Source: Antedon mediterranea
Lineage: Eukaryota; Echinodermata; Crinoidea; Comatulida; Antedonidae
DNA length: 64,000 bases
Assembly (NCBI RefSeq): GCF_964355755.1
Contig: NC_092670.1
Span: 25,159,795 to 25,223,794, forward strand
Reading direction: 5' to 3'
Positions 23,808-37,400 of the stretch are shown here, one piece after another (position 1 is the first letter of the stretch; the number at the start of each line of letters is the position of its first letter). The position numbers and the translations under genes are program-made. The notes under the pieces were generated by a model that was given only the letters and a program-made list of their open reading frames with translations, had not been told where the DNA came from and ran no database searches.

Positions 23808-26800
23808 ATGGAATCGTACCGGTGTCGATCGGCAGGGGTTTGTATTGTTATATCGGTAAGTAACGCACGAATTGATCTTTTCTGATTCTAAACTAACAGA
23901 CAAAGCTAGCCTAGAATACGTTCAGTTCCAATATAAAAACAGCATCGAAGTTCAATAGGTTCGTGTTGAAACGTATCCCACGATTCTTTTACTTAATAAA
24001 ACACCAACTGAGACTTGTATTGACTAAGTGTTATTGTTTGTTAATATGTTTTAGTATGTGATGTGGTATATGAATTATATACTAACATTTTCGGTAGACC
24101 TAGAGTTGCATACTCATCATAACCATATAGGAATTAGAGTTTTTATATACACTGGAATCTTTTCCTCCAAGTCGTACGTTTGAATACATTATTACCGAAG
24201 GTAATTAACATGTTAAGCCGAACACAATTATTATTTGTTTTAATATATAAATAAAGTTAGTTTTAAATGTTACAGCAAAATCGAAATGAGGGCAACACAA
24301 ATAAATAATAATGCTTAAAACGTGTCTAATCTCTACTAGGTGGTTTTAATAGCTATTTAAAGTCATTGGACCATGATAGTCTTATTATCAGTTCACAAAC
24401 CATGTTTTCATATCCGCCAGATGGTTTGAGTACGGTATCTTACGTAGATTTATCTTAAAAATCTTGCAGTGTTTTTTTGGTCAATTTACATTATGAGTTA
24501 TTTGTTTACTTTTTTTCTTTTGAGTTATAATATTATTATATATTATTAGTAATTTCCTTTCCGATAAGGTGTGTAGTGCCAATTTATGAGTAATAATAAG
24601 CCTAGGTCTATACTCCATGCTTTGTTAAACTAGTGCGCCAAATGTCCTAGAAGAATGATACATAGCATATCATAGGTGTATTACTCACTAAGCTTTTAAA
24701 AAGAATTGTTTTTTGTAGCAAAATACGATATATTAATTATTCTTCTTATTTTTACCAGGTCGTCGTATTATTTCAAGTAGCAATTGGTAAGATTATAAAT
24801 ATTAAATACAATATCAGTCCACCTTCAACATTAGTCAAAAAGCTCTAAACATGACATGGAGAGAATAGAGAAAGAAAACAATAAAACATCAATAAAAACA
24901 TTACATTAAATCCAGTTAAAGACTTGAAGATTATGTTAAGTGATCTCTTTTGGTTATAGTTTGTATGGTATCACATGCTGTGATATTTACATCAATACAT
25001 AATAGTTCAAGATAGTCACACTTGAATAAAGATAAATGTATACATAATCTTCTTAATACACAATAGTATAAGTAAACAATACACTTAGTAGCAGCAACAT
25101 TGAGTCACCGTAAAATGAAGATATCTTTATATGTTTCATTTTAAATTAACAATTGACTTAATCATTTGCAGGTGTATCTACTACAAGTTGTGATGGTTTG
25201 CAATATCAGGGTTGGTGCATTCAAATTAAGATTACAGATATAAAGTCGTACACAGAATATGCCAGCTGGAATGAGGCAGCCAAAGACTGTACAACAAACG
25301 GCCATCGATTAGTTAGCATTGAATCAGAGGACAAACTATCTGAAATACTTAAGCACTTTTCTAAAGAAACGAATAAAAATAATAGATTATATATTGGTTT
25401 GTCTCGGCAAACAGGTTTATCCAGGAACACATTGAAAAATTGGAAATGGACCTCGAATTTGTCCTTGAATTACAAAAACTGGGGAACCGGTGACCCTAAT
25501 TTTGGTAATAGTGAATGTGCTGGAGCATTGTTATCAAATGGCAAGTTTTTGGATCTTGGCTGTGATGAGAAAACTGCACAAATTGGCCTAACGTACATCT
25601 ACGAATTTCCAATAGGTAAGTTTAATTTGTTTTACTTAATACAATAAATTACAGTAATATCTTCTTCTTTACAAACATAAATAAGCTATTCAATTAAATC
25701 AATCAATCTTTATTGCAATTAGATATCAAAGTCTATTTTTTTAATAAAATAAAACGATGTAGAATCGAAAGTCAATGTTGTACTTTTAACGTAATGTACA
25801 GTACGGTCTCGTAATGATCTTTCATGTTTCATTATTATTTGTTTGTTTTTTTTTTGTTATAGAAAATGCGATTGTCACAACAGTAGAGTTTTCAACGACC
25901 TCATCTGTACCAACAACCACGTATGAAGCAACAACTTATATACCAACACAAGAGTATGGACCAACTGGATATATACCAGTAACAGAGTATGGACCACTAA
26001 CAATGGAGTATCAACCAACAACTGCTGACTCAACAACATTAGAAGACGGAGAAGCTGAAGACGAGTTAACAATACTCAGAAATGTAAAAAGAATTTAAAT
26101 AATTAATTCAAGTTCGTGCTATGATTTTGCTAAAAATAGTAACAAATACAAACATTGAATTATTAAAGTCTGTTTGAAAATGTCAATCACGCCTACGACT
26201 ACAAACATGAAACTATTGTAACCTTGTAGAACAGTACTGATAATATTCTTAATGTGACCAATGACAAGCGATGACTTGAATGTGTTCGGATGAGCCATCA
26301 CCTGTGGTTGATCAAAAGACCTGCGCTGCGCGCACGTCCTCCCTGCGTTTCCTAAAGAACCAAACCAAGGTAAACATATTAATTGAAAGTTTATTGAATT
26401 TTTACAGACACCGGTTACCACTGATAACGTTGAAGATGTATCAAAACAATTGGAAAAAGCTACCGAAACCGCTAGTCCAAGCGATAACGAAAACACAATA
26501 ACTGCATCTGCATATATACTCGAAGAAATTGTCAGCTTGAATTCTACATCAAGTAAGGTAAAGACAAATTTGCCCTTAAAAACTATCAATCAGACTACGT
26601 AATCCTCAACTGTCATATATTTATTAGGAATTTACCATTTCATAAAATTTCCATTTCCAGGTTACGACGGCAGTTGCAGCAACAGTTAACAATCTATTAG
26701 AAAGCAGTAATAAAGTGGTAGATGTATCTGACGATTCCCGTTCAGCCTCCTCCACAGTCGTACAGTCGTTAGAGGAACAGCTATCGACAGTTGCTTCTGC

Positions 26801-29800
26801 TGGCCTCAGTTACAATTTCAGCCGTGAGAACTTAAACATAGAGGTCGTGCAGTTGCAAGACGATTTTGCCTCAAATGGTATTGTATTTTACTCTGATGAT
26901 TCTTCTGCAGCCGTTGTTCCATTTGAAAAACACTCTACTGGCGATCTCGAAACCTCATTGACATTACCGGCTGAAGTTTATGATGGAGTTCTTGCAAAAA
27001 ATGAAACAATACAAGGAGTATTTGTTTATTATAAAGAATCCAATCTGTTTCCAGTATCCACTGACAACAGTCAAAGAAACTGGAAAGTTGCAAGTGGGGT
27101 CATATCTGCCACTTTACATGGGTTACACTCAAGCGTATTTAATGAACCAGTTGTTGGAGTTTTTACAATAACAGTAAGTGAAAATCATGCCTTGAAATTC
27201 AATTAAAACCTTGCTGATGCTGCGCATAAGTGCACTTCACGAAACAATCTTGAGGATTTTACAATGATTTGTTATGCTTTATCCTGCTTTATTTCCATTA
27301 AGTCATCTTAAGTAACACTTTTATACGTACATAATGTTTAATCGTATTTGTATGAGGAAGAATCTGTTGATAAATAGAGTTGAATTGAATTGAATTACAA
27401 CTCATCCGTGCATCCACGTTATGAGCTATGAATGGATTGATCAATTTACTTTTGGTTTATTAGTTCTTGAATCACCTGTTAATTTGATAGTAAAATTTAG
27501 CAATTCATAAATAGGTACAAGCACTAAAATTATGTTTGTTTTCTAGGAAAACATTTCAGTATCTGAAGACACAGTAAAATGTGTATATTGGGATTTTGAA
27601 CTTCAAGACGGTATTGGGGATTGGTCGGATAAAGGTTGTCATTACAATTCAACGAAAAACGGACGTGTCAACTGTCATTGTAACCATCTTACCAACTTTG
27701 CTGTTTTAGTGGTAAGACGTGTTAATAGCCTTTTATTATGTAACGTGTGTTATGGTCGTTTTTTCCTGTGGCATGATAGTTTACACGCCAATCATTTTAC
27801 CCTTCGTACCTTTCTTCCGGTCATACTATTTTCTCATGTCAATTTATTAGCTAATTTACACAATCGGATGCTTGTCATGTTATAGGCCTACTATTACACA
27901 TGCAATGAATACATACTTAGGGCCTATGCGTAATAAACAAAGTCTACGCGGAAATGGTTGTATACAACAAATTGTCTGTTTGCGGTTACGGAAAAATATG
28001 ACAAATGAATTGGTAATTAAAGATAATCACATTACAGTATAGGCCTATATTATAGTGTTAACCACGTTTGGAAACAATGAAACTCCAATCCAAATTTATG
28101 TAACAATAATGATGTCATGCTGAGAAGATTGAGTGTGGGGACAACAATTGTGAGAGTCATTCTGATTCGTTCATCTTTGAATATTCAATTTTGCATTACA
28201 AAAATTGTAGGAGACTCGATTGTAGAAATGAGCCTTCTATTATACCGACTGCCGTGGAGGCAGCAAGCGTCAGGATGGAGTATTTAATCAAATAATGCAC
28301 ACACTGGACATGTTAATTTGCATATTATTTATATTTGCAATACTAAGAATAACCTGAATCTAATTACTAGAATAATAATCTGTTATAATTTTTGTTTATT
28401 GAATTGGTTTAAAGACTTATACATGCATCGTTTAGTAAACCATTAGTAAGATCCCATTGTAGCCTTTTTTATAATAAATAATCCATGTTTTTGTTAGGAT
28501 CATCAGGGACAAACTCCTATTGATAGCACGAAAAGTGACGTGTTAACAATGCTAAGCCTGATTGGTTGCTTTGTGTCACTTATAGCATTGATTTTAACAA
28601 TATTCACACAGATATATATGCGATGTGTCTTGCCATTTTCAAGGTAAGCCGCTGAGCCTTATTTCAAATTATTAGGTGTGTATTTTCACCCTAATTTATT
28701 GCATTTTTATTGCATTTTATTATTATATTTAAAATAAAGACTTTTATTGATTATTGTCTGAACATTAACCTATGACAAAATAATAATGATAAAGATAATA
28801 ACAAATGGATAGTTGATTTAATATGTTTACGTAACTACAAAACAGGTAATGTGCATCTCGCTTTAAGAACATGCGCAGATGATGTTTACACCCTTCACCC
28901 TGTAACACAGTGTTATTTAATTTTGTTCATTTATGTTATTGTTTTTGCAGAGAACAACATTTAGTTCGTCCCAGGTTGATATTGATCAACTTTGCTATAT
29001 CTCTATTTTTTCTTTACCTTATCTTCGTTGTTGGCATTGACCAGACAGACAACGCTGACATCTGCGTCATAATCTCTGGTCTACTTCACTACTTTACAAT
29101 TTCATCATTATCATGGATGACAGTGCAAGCAGTCAATATATACGTATCGTTGGTAAGAATATTTCCAACGTACGTAAATAAATTCAAGTTTAAAGCCTAC
29201 GTCTTTGGATGGGGTATGTATACACTTTTGCTCAACAGTAATTTAAAATGTGTATGTTTTCATCTACCTTTCAATTTGTTAAACAAGTAAACCGTGATAT
29301 TTTTAAAATATGCAGATCAATCAAAACAATTATGCACCCAAATTAAAGAACTCTTTCAATAAAACCCGATTTTTATTTTACCTTTTAGGGTTTCCTTTAA
29401 TTCCAGTGGTGACATCATTATGTTTAAGTATAGATAGTTATTCAACTGAACACTAGTAAGTTAAAAATATTGTTATCGCATTATAAGTTCATAATACGTT
29501 TATAAACTGGTGATGAATAATTTAAACCCGGAATTGCCCTATAAATCAAACGCAAACTTGTACTGTAAATTAATTATTAAATAATATTAAAGGACAGCTC
29601 CATGAATATTGCTTGGTTAGTAACGCAACGACGACGTATGCACAATGCAAGTGAGTTGACCAATCAGAGCGACAATTCGGATTCGGATTTGATGATTGTC
29701 AAATTCTTGCGTTATATCTACGTTGTGTGCCGTTGCGTCCAAGCTTTACATTTCAGTACAGTTGACACGTCTTCATGCTCATTTACTTATTGTTTACCTT

Positions 29801-30325
29801 TATTTATTAAATCTTTACATTTTATTTTCATACAGCTGTTTCTTGAAACCAGGTCCTGTATTATACTTTGGCAATCTTGCGGTAATCGGAGTTTTGTTTC
29901 TCAATAACTTCATCATTTTCATTCTCGTCATACGAGTAATTCTCTGTTCAAACAATCACAGAGCAGCAAGAATACAGGATAAGGGAAAGATTACAATTGC
30001 CAAAGAACAAGCTGTGACTGCCATCGGCCTCTCCATATTGTTAGGCCTCACCTGGATTTTCGGGTTTGCAGTCATGGCTGGTGGTTCATCCGTCAAGTTT
30101 TATTCGCAGCTTTTATTTTGTATATTTAATTCTTTTCAAGGCTTGTTTGTCTTTCTATTTTTCGCTGTTCGTACTGGTGATTTAAAACAGTTTATGTGCT
30201 GTTTTCTGAATTGTTTAATTTGTCGCGGACAATCGTATCGTCGTAACAATCGGTACGAGATTGCTGGGTCTCATGATACTGCTGGAGATAATAGCGCGCC
30301 AATGACGAACAATACAGACGTTTAG
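23808..30325 (+). CDS. Adhesion GPCR with N-terminal C-type lectin domain (844 aa, complete)
   Basis: Surface receptor of the adhesion (B2) GPCR class. Exons: 23808-23855, 24759-24786, 25172-25615, 25863-26083, 26408-26557, 26661-27173, 27547-27711, 28498-28643, 28951-29213, 29389-29455, 29836-30325. Phases agree across all joins. Domains: signal peptide 1 to about 25 (VCIVISVVVLFQVAI); C-type lectin fold about 31-170, with WNEAAKDC, LYIGLSRQ, NWGTGDPN and paired Cys; a Thr/Pro-rich linker with two YIPxxEYGP repeats (about 175-235); a GAIN-type region about 250-470; and a GPS at 480-523 ending CHCNHLTNFAVLV, with the cleavage pair HL/T at 515-517. Seven membrane helices follow: SWMTVQAVNIYVSLVRIF in TM3, LLGLTWIFGF in TM6, FNSFQGLFVFLFF in TM7, then a short tail. 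In the lectin domain the sugar-site EPN reads DPN and WND reads FLD, so calcium-dependent binding is uncertain. A poly(A) signal is at 30779. The exon 4 donor AAT/GTAAAA is the weakest call. Confidence 0.9.
29600..29755. repeat. Diverged dispersed repeat, copy in the receptor's last intron
   Basis: Shares runs such as GTTGACCAATCAGAGCGACA, ATTCGGATT, TTGTCAAATT and GCCGTTGCGTCCAA with 30435-30570 beyond the receptor stop. The open frame over it has no domain and is not an exon: the receptor frame joins 29455 to 29836 correctly without it. Confidence 0.5.
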
Positions 30326-30434
30326 TATAACTGTGATAACTGACGGAACGGTGTTTTTTTAAAAAATTGTGATTCCATAAACAATTTCATATCATAAGTG
30401 TGTTAATTTCTTTCTAAGTCTTTTTTTCGCACCT

Positions 30435-30570
30435 GGGCGCAACTCAACGACGTAGGCCCAAACGCAAATTGAATTGACCAATTACAAGCGACAGTTCGGA
30501 TTATCCATCTCGTCGTGATTGTTCAAATTACTTGCGGTGTGGTGACGTCCTTGCGTTGCGTCCAAAGTAG
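30435..30570. repeat. Diverged dispersed repeat, copy in the receptor's 3' UTR
   Basis: Partner of 29600-29755, about 830 bp away in the same orientation: ATTGACCAATTACAAGCGACAG, TTCGGATT, TTGTTCAAATT and CTTGCGTTGCGTCCAA (some matches inexact). Confidence 0.5.
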
Positions 30571-30778
30571 ACCCAATGGGGACATGACCTCCGTGATGGG
30601 AACAAAGCTATAGTTACTTAGTTGGCTTTATTTTCTTTTGTTAGCTATGTATTATATGATATGAAATGATGTTTGATGTTTAATTGTAAAATATAGCTTA
30701 TGTCAACATCGCATTTGAAGGATGGAGAGGAGTGCGATATTAGTTCTACTTGGTAAATAGTAGTAGGTCTATTTGTAC

Positions 30779-30784
30779 AATAAA
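30779..30784 (+). promoter_or_regulatory. Poly(A) signal of the adhesion GPCR
   Basis: AATAAA, 454 bases after the stop codon. The stretch between is AT-rich with no open frame. Confidence 0.4.
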
Positions 30785-31457
30785 TTGCTGTAGTTATACT
30801 AACTAAATGAATTCATGGTTTGTCGATATGTAATCATAAACAACCCCCTCTATCACAGATAATTGATTCAAGAAAGTTTTTAGACTATTCCATATTACAA
30901 TGGGTAGTTTTTTTCCGCGTTATTGAGTGTGTGTATGAATTAAGAAAAAGAATGATTCATTTATTATTTTCATTCATATGACAACTTAAATCAAAATTTA
31001 CATGAATATATACGTTGAATTACAATTATTTTATTTATTCAGATTAGTTATATTTTTGTAAACAAAAATCGTGTAAACTATAAATGGTGTAGCCTGTTTT
31101 ATCATGCTTGAGTGAGCTGTCTTTGCTTGTGTCTTGTGCTTAGCCATTTATTTGAAGATCTCCTCTGGAAACTTGGAGGCAAGTTTCATCACAATGTAAT
31201 AATGGACTAAGCCTAATTGATATTTAATGAAAGAAATACTTTTTAATACATTAAACTGGAAAGTTATGACTCCAAAGACGTTTTGCTTCGCCTGATTTTG
31301 CTAAAATCAACTCGGACGTGCCTACCACCTGGGCTGGGCCTCAGCCAGCAGAGACAATCACTGTACTGGAAGCCTGGCAAGGTTAGGTAGGCTTTACCCT
31401 GCTGACTCGTCCAGGCCTTACAATTGTACAGAAACCTTGATTGACTTATTGTTCGAA
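30785..31457. other. Intergenic region between receptor and myosin
   Basis: AT-rich on the left. 31300-31400 is more GC-balanced (for example CCTGGGCTGGGCCTCAGCC) and lies just before the proposed myosin start, so it may be the 5' UTR or promoter. No clear TATA or other element is seen. Confidence 0.3.
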
Positions 31458-34400
31458 ATGGCTTCAACAAGAAATTTTATGCTAGATAAATACTTTAAAG
31501 AAATGAACCAAGCAAAGGCTCAAGTGGAAGGAGGTACAGTATATGATTCATGCACGATGATTGCAATTCATTATGATTATTTGGGCAATTTATTATAATA
31601 ATTTTCATATTATTGATATATTTATTATTAATATTGATAATAATTAATATACTGTTGTTAATATTGGTACTGTCTGCACCTGGGTACAGTGTGTGTGTTG
31701 CAATGTATTCCACTACTCTGTTTGACTACTGTATGTTAATCATAAATTGTGGTCATTTTATTGCTACCACATTTTATTTGAGTCTATTTAAGACCATTGA
31801 TTGTAAATAACAGATGTATTAAAGAAAATAAAATTTATTTCATTAATTTATTTTTAATTGGATTTGTAACCTGTAATTTGATTGCACCTTTTTTCACAGT
31901 AAGGAATTAAAATTGGTCAAAATGTCTGAGATGATGGCCTTATGGCAATACAAAAATGGGGATGTAAAAGTGAACAAGAGTTGGGTAGAACATCTTTATT
32001 CCAAGGACTTAATATTGATACTACTAATTGTTAAGTTACTTACTTTAGGGTTGTTTCATTTATTTTATTTACCATTACAAAATAAGGTCGTTGCTTTAAA
32101 ACTTTAACTCTAGTTCCAGTTTAAAACATAATTTAAAGAAACCACCTTTTTTTTCTTGACCTCTGATGTGATTTAGTAGCCTAACTGGTAACTGCTTTTT
32201 GATTTTTTTCCAAACTACAAAATGTAGCTATAGCAATTTTAAACTGTTTTGATAGTTATTAACTTTGCCATGCAAACATAATTTGTTGTTACATGCAGAA
32301 GTCAAACTGTTCCACTTGATTGCTTTTCATTCAACTACCTAAAATCTTTTTATCAGGCAAAGTGATTTTTTCTCGCTTGTTCAGCGTGAATAGTCAATGA
32401 CAAAACGAAACGTGTTGTTCTTAGAGTTTTTCTTACGCTGTTTACTTTCATTTTCAGTATTAAGTGTATATAAGGCCTGGGCCATAAATTATCGATCAGG
32501 TAGTTGTAAAATTTATAAATTCCTGTATATATTAAGAAATTATCATTGCCACAAATTTGCTATAACTAGAATTAGTAATGCCCAGTAAATGAGAAGTGAC
32601 TCTTGAAGAGTTTGTGTATGAGTTTGTTTTTTTTCTTTTGAGATTAAAACAACATTACTCTTCACTTTTTTCCAACTATTGTAGTATAATTAATCGAAAC
32701 TTAAGATTCCAGGTTCATATCTAGAATAGGAAACTAAATTTTTTCGCTCATCTTCACTGTTTATTAATTTATTTCCAGTATATCACTGAGTGGTTTATAT
32801 GCCTGTAGATTTAGATGGCTCTGAAATAAAACAGTTTTTGTGTGCATTTACTCAACAAAATCATCATCATCTTCCTTTATTGTGCATAAACTTCATTGAA
32901 TATAGTCACTGCAATTTAACCCTTTCATCATATTTATATTGTCATCCAGTGGAGGAGCCAGAAAGATAAAAACATTTAGATAAATAAATGACTCAAGTTA
33001 AACTTTCAACATTTTATTTACACACACAACGGATTGTTTCATGAAGGTGATAAAAACCACTCTTCAATCATCAGGTGTTAAATTGTCAAATTGATTGAAA
33101 TTTTGTTATAATATCGGTAATTCCCAAATTAATTTCTGAACGTAGGGGAATGAGCTGTTAGGAGGTAGGTGGTATGTGGTAGGGTGGCCAGTTCCTTTCC
33201 ATGCCACCTTATCCTCCTAGTATTTTTAACCAGGTACTCATTTACAGCTGAGTACAGTAGACTGGGAGTTGTCAGGAATTGAACCCTACTAGGTCTTTTT
33301 GTATGACAGTCAAGTGTCCTAACCACTCAGCTACCCATGGATGATTTAATAGGGGGTGTGCCGAGGAGCCCATTTCTAAATCTGACAACTGTATATGTTT
33401 GCAGAAAAGGTGGAATTTGTAATTAAATGGCCTGTGTTATTAATATTGATTCTTGGTGAATCTCGAATAAACTCTTAAAAAAAGAGCATGCTAAAAACTG
33501 TACAAGCAGCACCTAAAGTCATTAACTCATGGGCAATTAAATTACTCAACCAAATTAATCATACATAAACGAAACTCTTTGAATACATTAGTCATTAGTT
33601 CAGCCTTGTATACCCGACACAAACAGCTTTAAACCTAGGTTTAAGTTTAACAATAAATTGAGATTAAGGTATTGTGTTGTGTCACAATTGTTTCCTTGAT
33701 GTTTTGTTTTATAATAGGCTCATGTGTCAGGTTTACAGCTTAGATTTGTGCATGTTATTGTAGAGTCGATCTTACTATTTCAGCTTCACCTTATTGTGTT
33801 TCTTCATTAGCAATTGTAGGTGTCAACATGGCCATTTTACACTTTGTGTGTGTTTTTGTAAACAAGTACCTTGCAGGACAAGAAATGTAAAAACACTGGA
33901 TGATGTAATTGTAAGCTAGTCTGATTCTATACGATGATTACTTTTTTGGTCTGATGGGATCTGGTTCCTTACCCATTAATTAATAATTCCTCAAAAAATA
34001 TTATAGATTTTCTTCTGTGTCATGCATGTACACTTTTCCCACTTGTTGAGTAAAGTGTGCTCTTAGAGTGCTGTCCTTATTAAAATCTCTGTAGAGAGTA
34101 TTCATGCAAATACTATGCTGTCACTATACTACACTTGACTTTATAAGAACATACAGTACAGTACTTTAGAACACTCAGAGATAAGAAAACAAGATGGAAA
34201 ACTTGCATGTTTATCTATGCAAGTCTAATTCTTTATTATGCATGTTGAGGCATGGCCTCTTAAAAGGTTTTTGGTACAATATATGTCTGTGCGCGTACTG
34301 TACATGTTCTCTTGTTAAACAAGGCCTTACAAGAATTCTATTTTGACAAAACATGTAGGAAGTACTGTTAGGAACTTGCTTTATACCAAGCTTGAAAAAT

Positions 34401-37400
34401 TGTACTGATTGCACAGAAATGTCTTAATATTCTGCACATAGTTTACTTATCTAAAACTGTTTTGCATAAGCATAAGAGACAGGATGGTATATTATTGACA
34501 TGAAACTGGAACACAGCATGCCAATATTATATTATCTATCATTTTAATATTACTCAATATAGGCTAGCATTATAACGAACCATAGGTGGGCCATTAAACA
34601 CATTCCTACTCAGGTAGGAGCTCTCATGAGAATGCACCTTGATGCTCTCAGGTGGTGTGTGTTATCTTGGTAATTCCCACAACAAAATCATTGGCTTGCT
34701 CCGTGTACAGGTAGGTAGTAAAATAATGTGATCTGGTAGAAATCATGGTTCGCACGATATTAATCAGTTTAAATAGGAAAAATGTATGAAGTTTTTCAAT
34801 TAGGATATAAAGTAATTGCTGATAAATAAATGATAAATCATCTAAATAAACTCAAATTTTATAAGTTTAGTTTCATAAAGTAATTTTTTATAAGGAGCTT
34901 TTGTAACTATTAGCTGTTGTGATATACCAACATGATAGAATGACAGCTTCAGAGTCAAGTCGCCATTTAAAACCTGAAACACTGAATACGACCCTTTTTT
35001 TGGATCCAAATTAAAATTGCCAAATTTAGTATTTAAACAAAATGACAAAATTTGATGAGAGAGGGGACATGAAACTACCATTGTTTAATAATCTATTTAT
35101 CTAATGTGTACTATAACCCTATCATGGTTTTTACATTGAATACAGTAGGTGCGTATCTGATCAAAGACAGTTGTGCGTGTGTATACAGAAAAGACGAGAG
35201 ATAAGCAGTTTTCAAAAAATCTATAATAAAGTTTTTTGCAATGTCTGTAACCTTCCTTCTAGCATTGAATTAACCTTAGTGAAAGAACCTTACCTCATGC
35301 CTGAAGGCAAGCTTTTATATTGACTCTTGGAGATAAATCCCCCCTGAAGGGGGTTAGGGGTCCCACCTGTGTTGCTCTCTTTATTGACCCTAACACCTGC
35401 CTGCCAAATGGGTGTTTGTTTTAATTTAGAGCATCTTCATTAGGACACAACATACTAGATTGGTAGATTCTCCGAAATGACATATTTTAAAATTATTTTA
35501 TAGAAAAGTATACAGACGTGAAGTACATTTTGAATGAATGATTATTTTAATTGACATTTAAAAAAATGTAAAACATATTTTTATAGGTTTATGATTAATA
35601 AAAAAATTTATAATGTGTTATTGATAGCAAGAGGTCCTCGTAAAACATATTTTGACCAACATCATTGTAACTTGTTCTACGTGATATTATTCAATAAAAT
35701 TTGACAGCTACACAACTTTGAACAGTAATTTATAACATTAAGTGGAAATGAAAACCTACATAATCATTCTAAATCTTTCAATTCCATTTGAAATTGAAGG
35801 CAAGAAATATTTGATAAACATTTCATAATAAAAGTAATAACAGGAAACAGGACCATCACAGATTTCCTTATAGTGTATAAATGAATTGATAATTAATTCA
35901 TGTATAGTATACTGTATGACTAGATGATGGTTTTTCTCTGTCTTATACCTGTCAAATTTATATATACAGTACAGTACATCAATAATGGATTTATAAAGTT
36001 TATAAATGAACAATTACTGTAAGGACTGCTAAAATAATATAAATGTTAAAAATGTATTATTACTGGTCCTCAAGTCTAACTGGAAACTGAGGAAATTCGG
36101 ATTAGGCCCTACATGGACCCACGGCAGCCAGCAGTGCAGTGCCTACCAGATCAGCACACCGAGAGACAATCCCCTAATTTTGTTGAATAGTATACCTTAC
36201 GGGACCAAGGGATTTACATCCCATCCGAAGGACGGGGCAATGAGAGTAAAGCATCTTGCCTAAGGATGCAATTAGTATGGTACAGATAACTTCGAACCCA
36301 TGCCTATCACATGCTAGTCCGATATTACCATTACACCACCATCACTCTCTGGTGTAGCCTATATACTGCACCCGCCGCTATTTCCAGACGGTCTCCCATC
36401 CAGAACGCAAACGGGCCCAACGTTGCTTAACTTCGGTGATCTGACCAGAACCCGTGTTTCAACGCAGTATGGCCGTATAATAATAATATCTCGTTCACAT
36501 CGCCTAGGATCTAGGAAAACTGGCCGTCACCACCGGCGTTTTCATGGCCCGGTGTGTGTAAAATTCATAATTTTTCAAGGCAATGTAAAAAAAATTAGTG
36601 TAAAACTTAAAAGCGAAATAATAGTCTTATTGTAACTACAGTAGGTATGTACTGTAGTCTACAGGTTCCAGACAGGTTTGACTTAATATTAGTAAATAGA
36701 TAAATATTTTGGCACATATGGTGTTTCATACTACTACTACCAAAACTACTGCTCATTCAGACAAAAATTAAAATGCCCACCGGTGAACTAACATAAAAAA
36801 GACAATAACTACAGACTTTGAGGAAAGTCTATAGGTATGTATGGTGTGGGCTCTTTATCACTTTCTTCATCTTCTTCATGTAGTAACTACTGTATCAGTG
36901 ACACTTTAATTATGTGACCAGGTGGAAGATGTCACTACTTGATGTGTTCCACTCAAATGACATTATAGCCATGAAAACTATCTTGTTTGCCTTATGCAAC
37001 CAATAAGTTGCTGTTGGCAATGTTATTATTTAAGTTGAATGACCGCTTAACATTGACCGTTTTAAAATGTGTTGATTGACCCAAATGCAGATCAGCAGCA
37101 GCAGAAGTGGAACCAAATGCTGTAAAAATAGTAAAGTTTTAGTACTGTCTGGACAATCGGACAAGAATAGAAATTTAATTTAGTAGTTAACTGACATAAT
37201 TGATATATAAACATAGGTCACAGATTCATACATTTTGTTTAAAGGGTCTTTCACACCGGTTCTGGTTCGGCGAATCGAATGTCAATGTTTCGTTTTCACA
37301 TTATAAAAATAAGTTTAATAGCGACTACATTTATGCTAAATGTGTGCTCCCAAATAACCATTTAAAGTCAGCGAGTAGTTGTCGAAAAAAAGGTTTTAGT

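Noticed and set aside
26119-26589. 156-codon open frame on the minus strand
   Set aside because: It is antisense to the GAIN-region exon at 26408-26557 and its flanking introns, and it has no recognisable domain.
29602-29907. Frame starting MNIAWLVTQRRRMHN as an extra receptor exon
   Set aside because: The exons 29389-29455 and 29836-30325 join in phase to give the expected TM4-TM5 sequence. This frame overlaps a dispersed repeat.
31913-32107. Open frame with a hydrophobic end as a myosin exon or small gene
   Set aside because: No donor in the right phase and no family resemblance.
36356-36477. Functional 5S rRNA gene
   Set aside because: Substituted in stems and fused directly to a tRNA-like part and a SINE tail.
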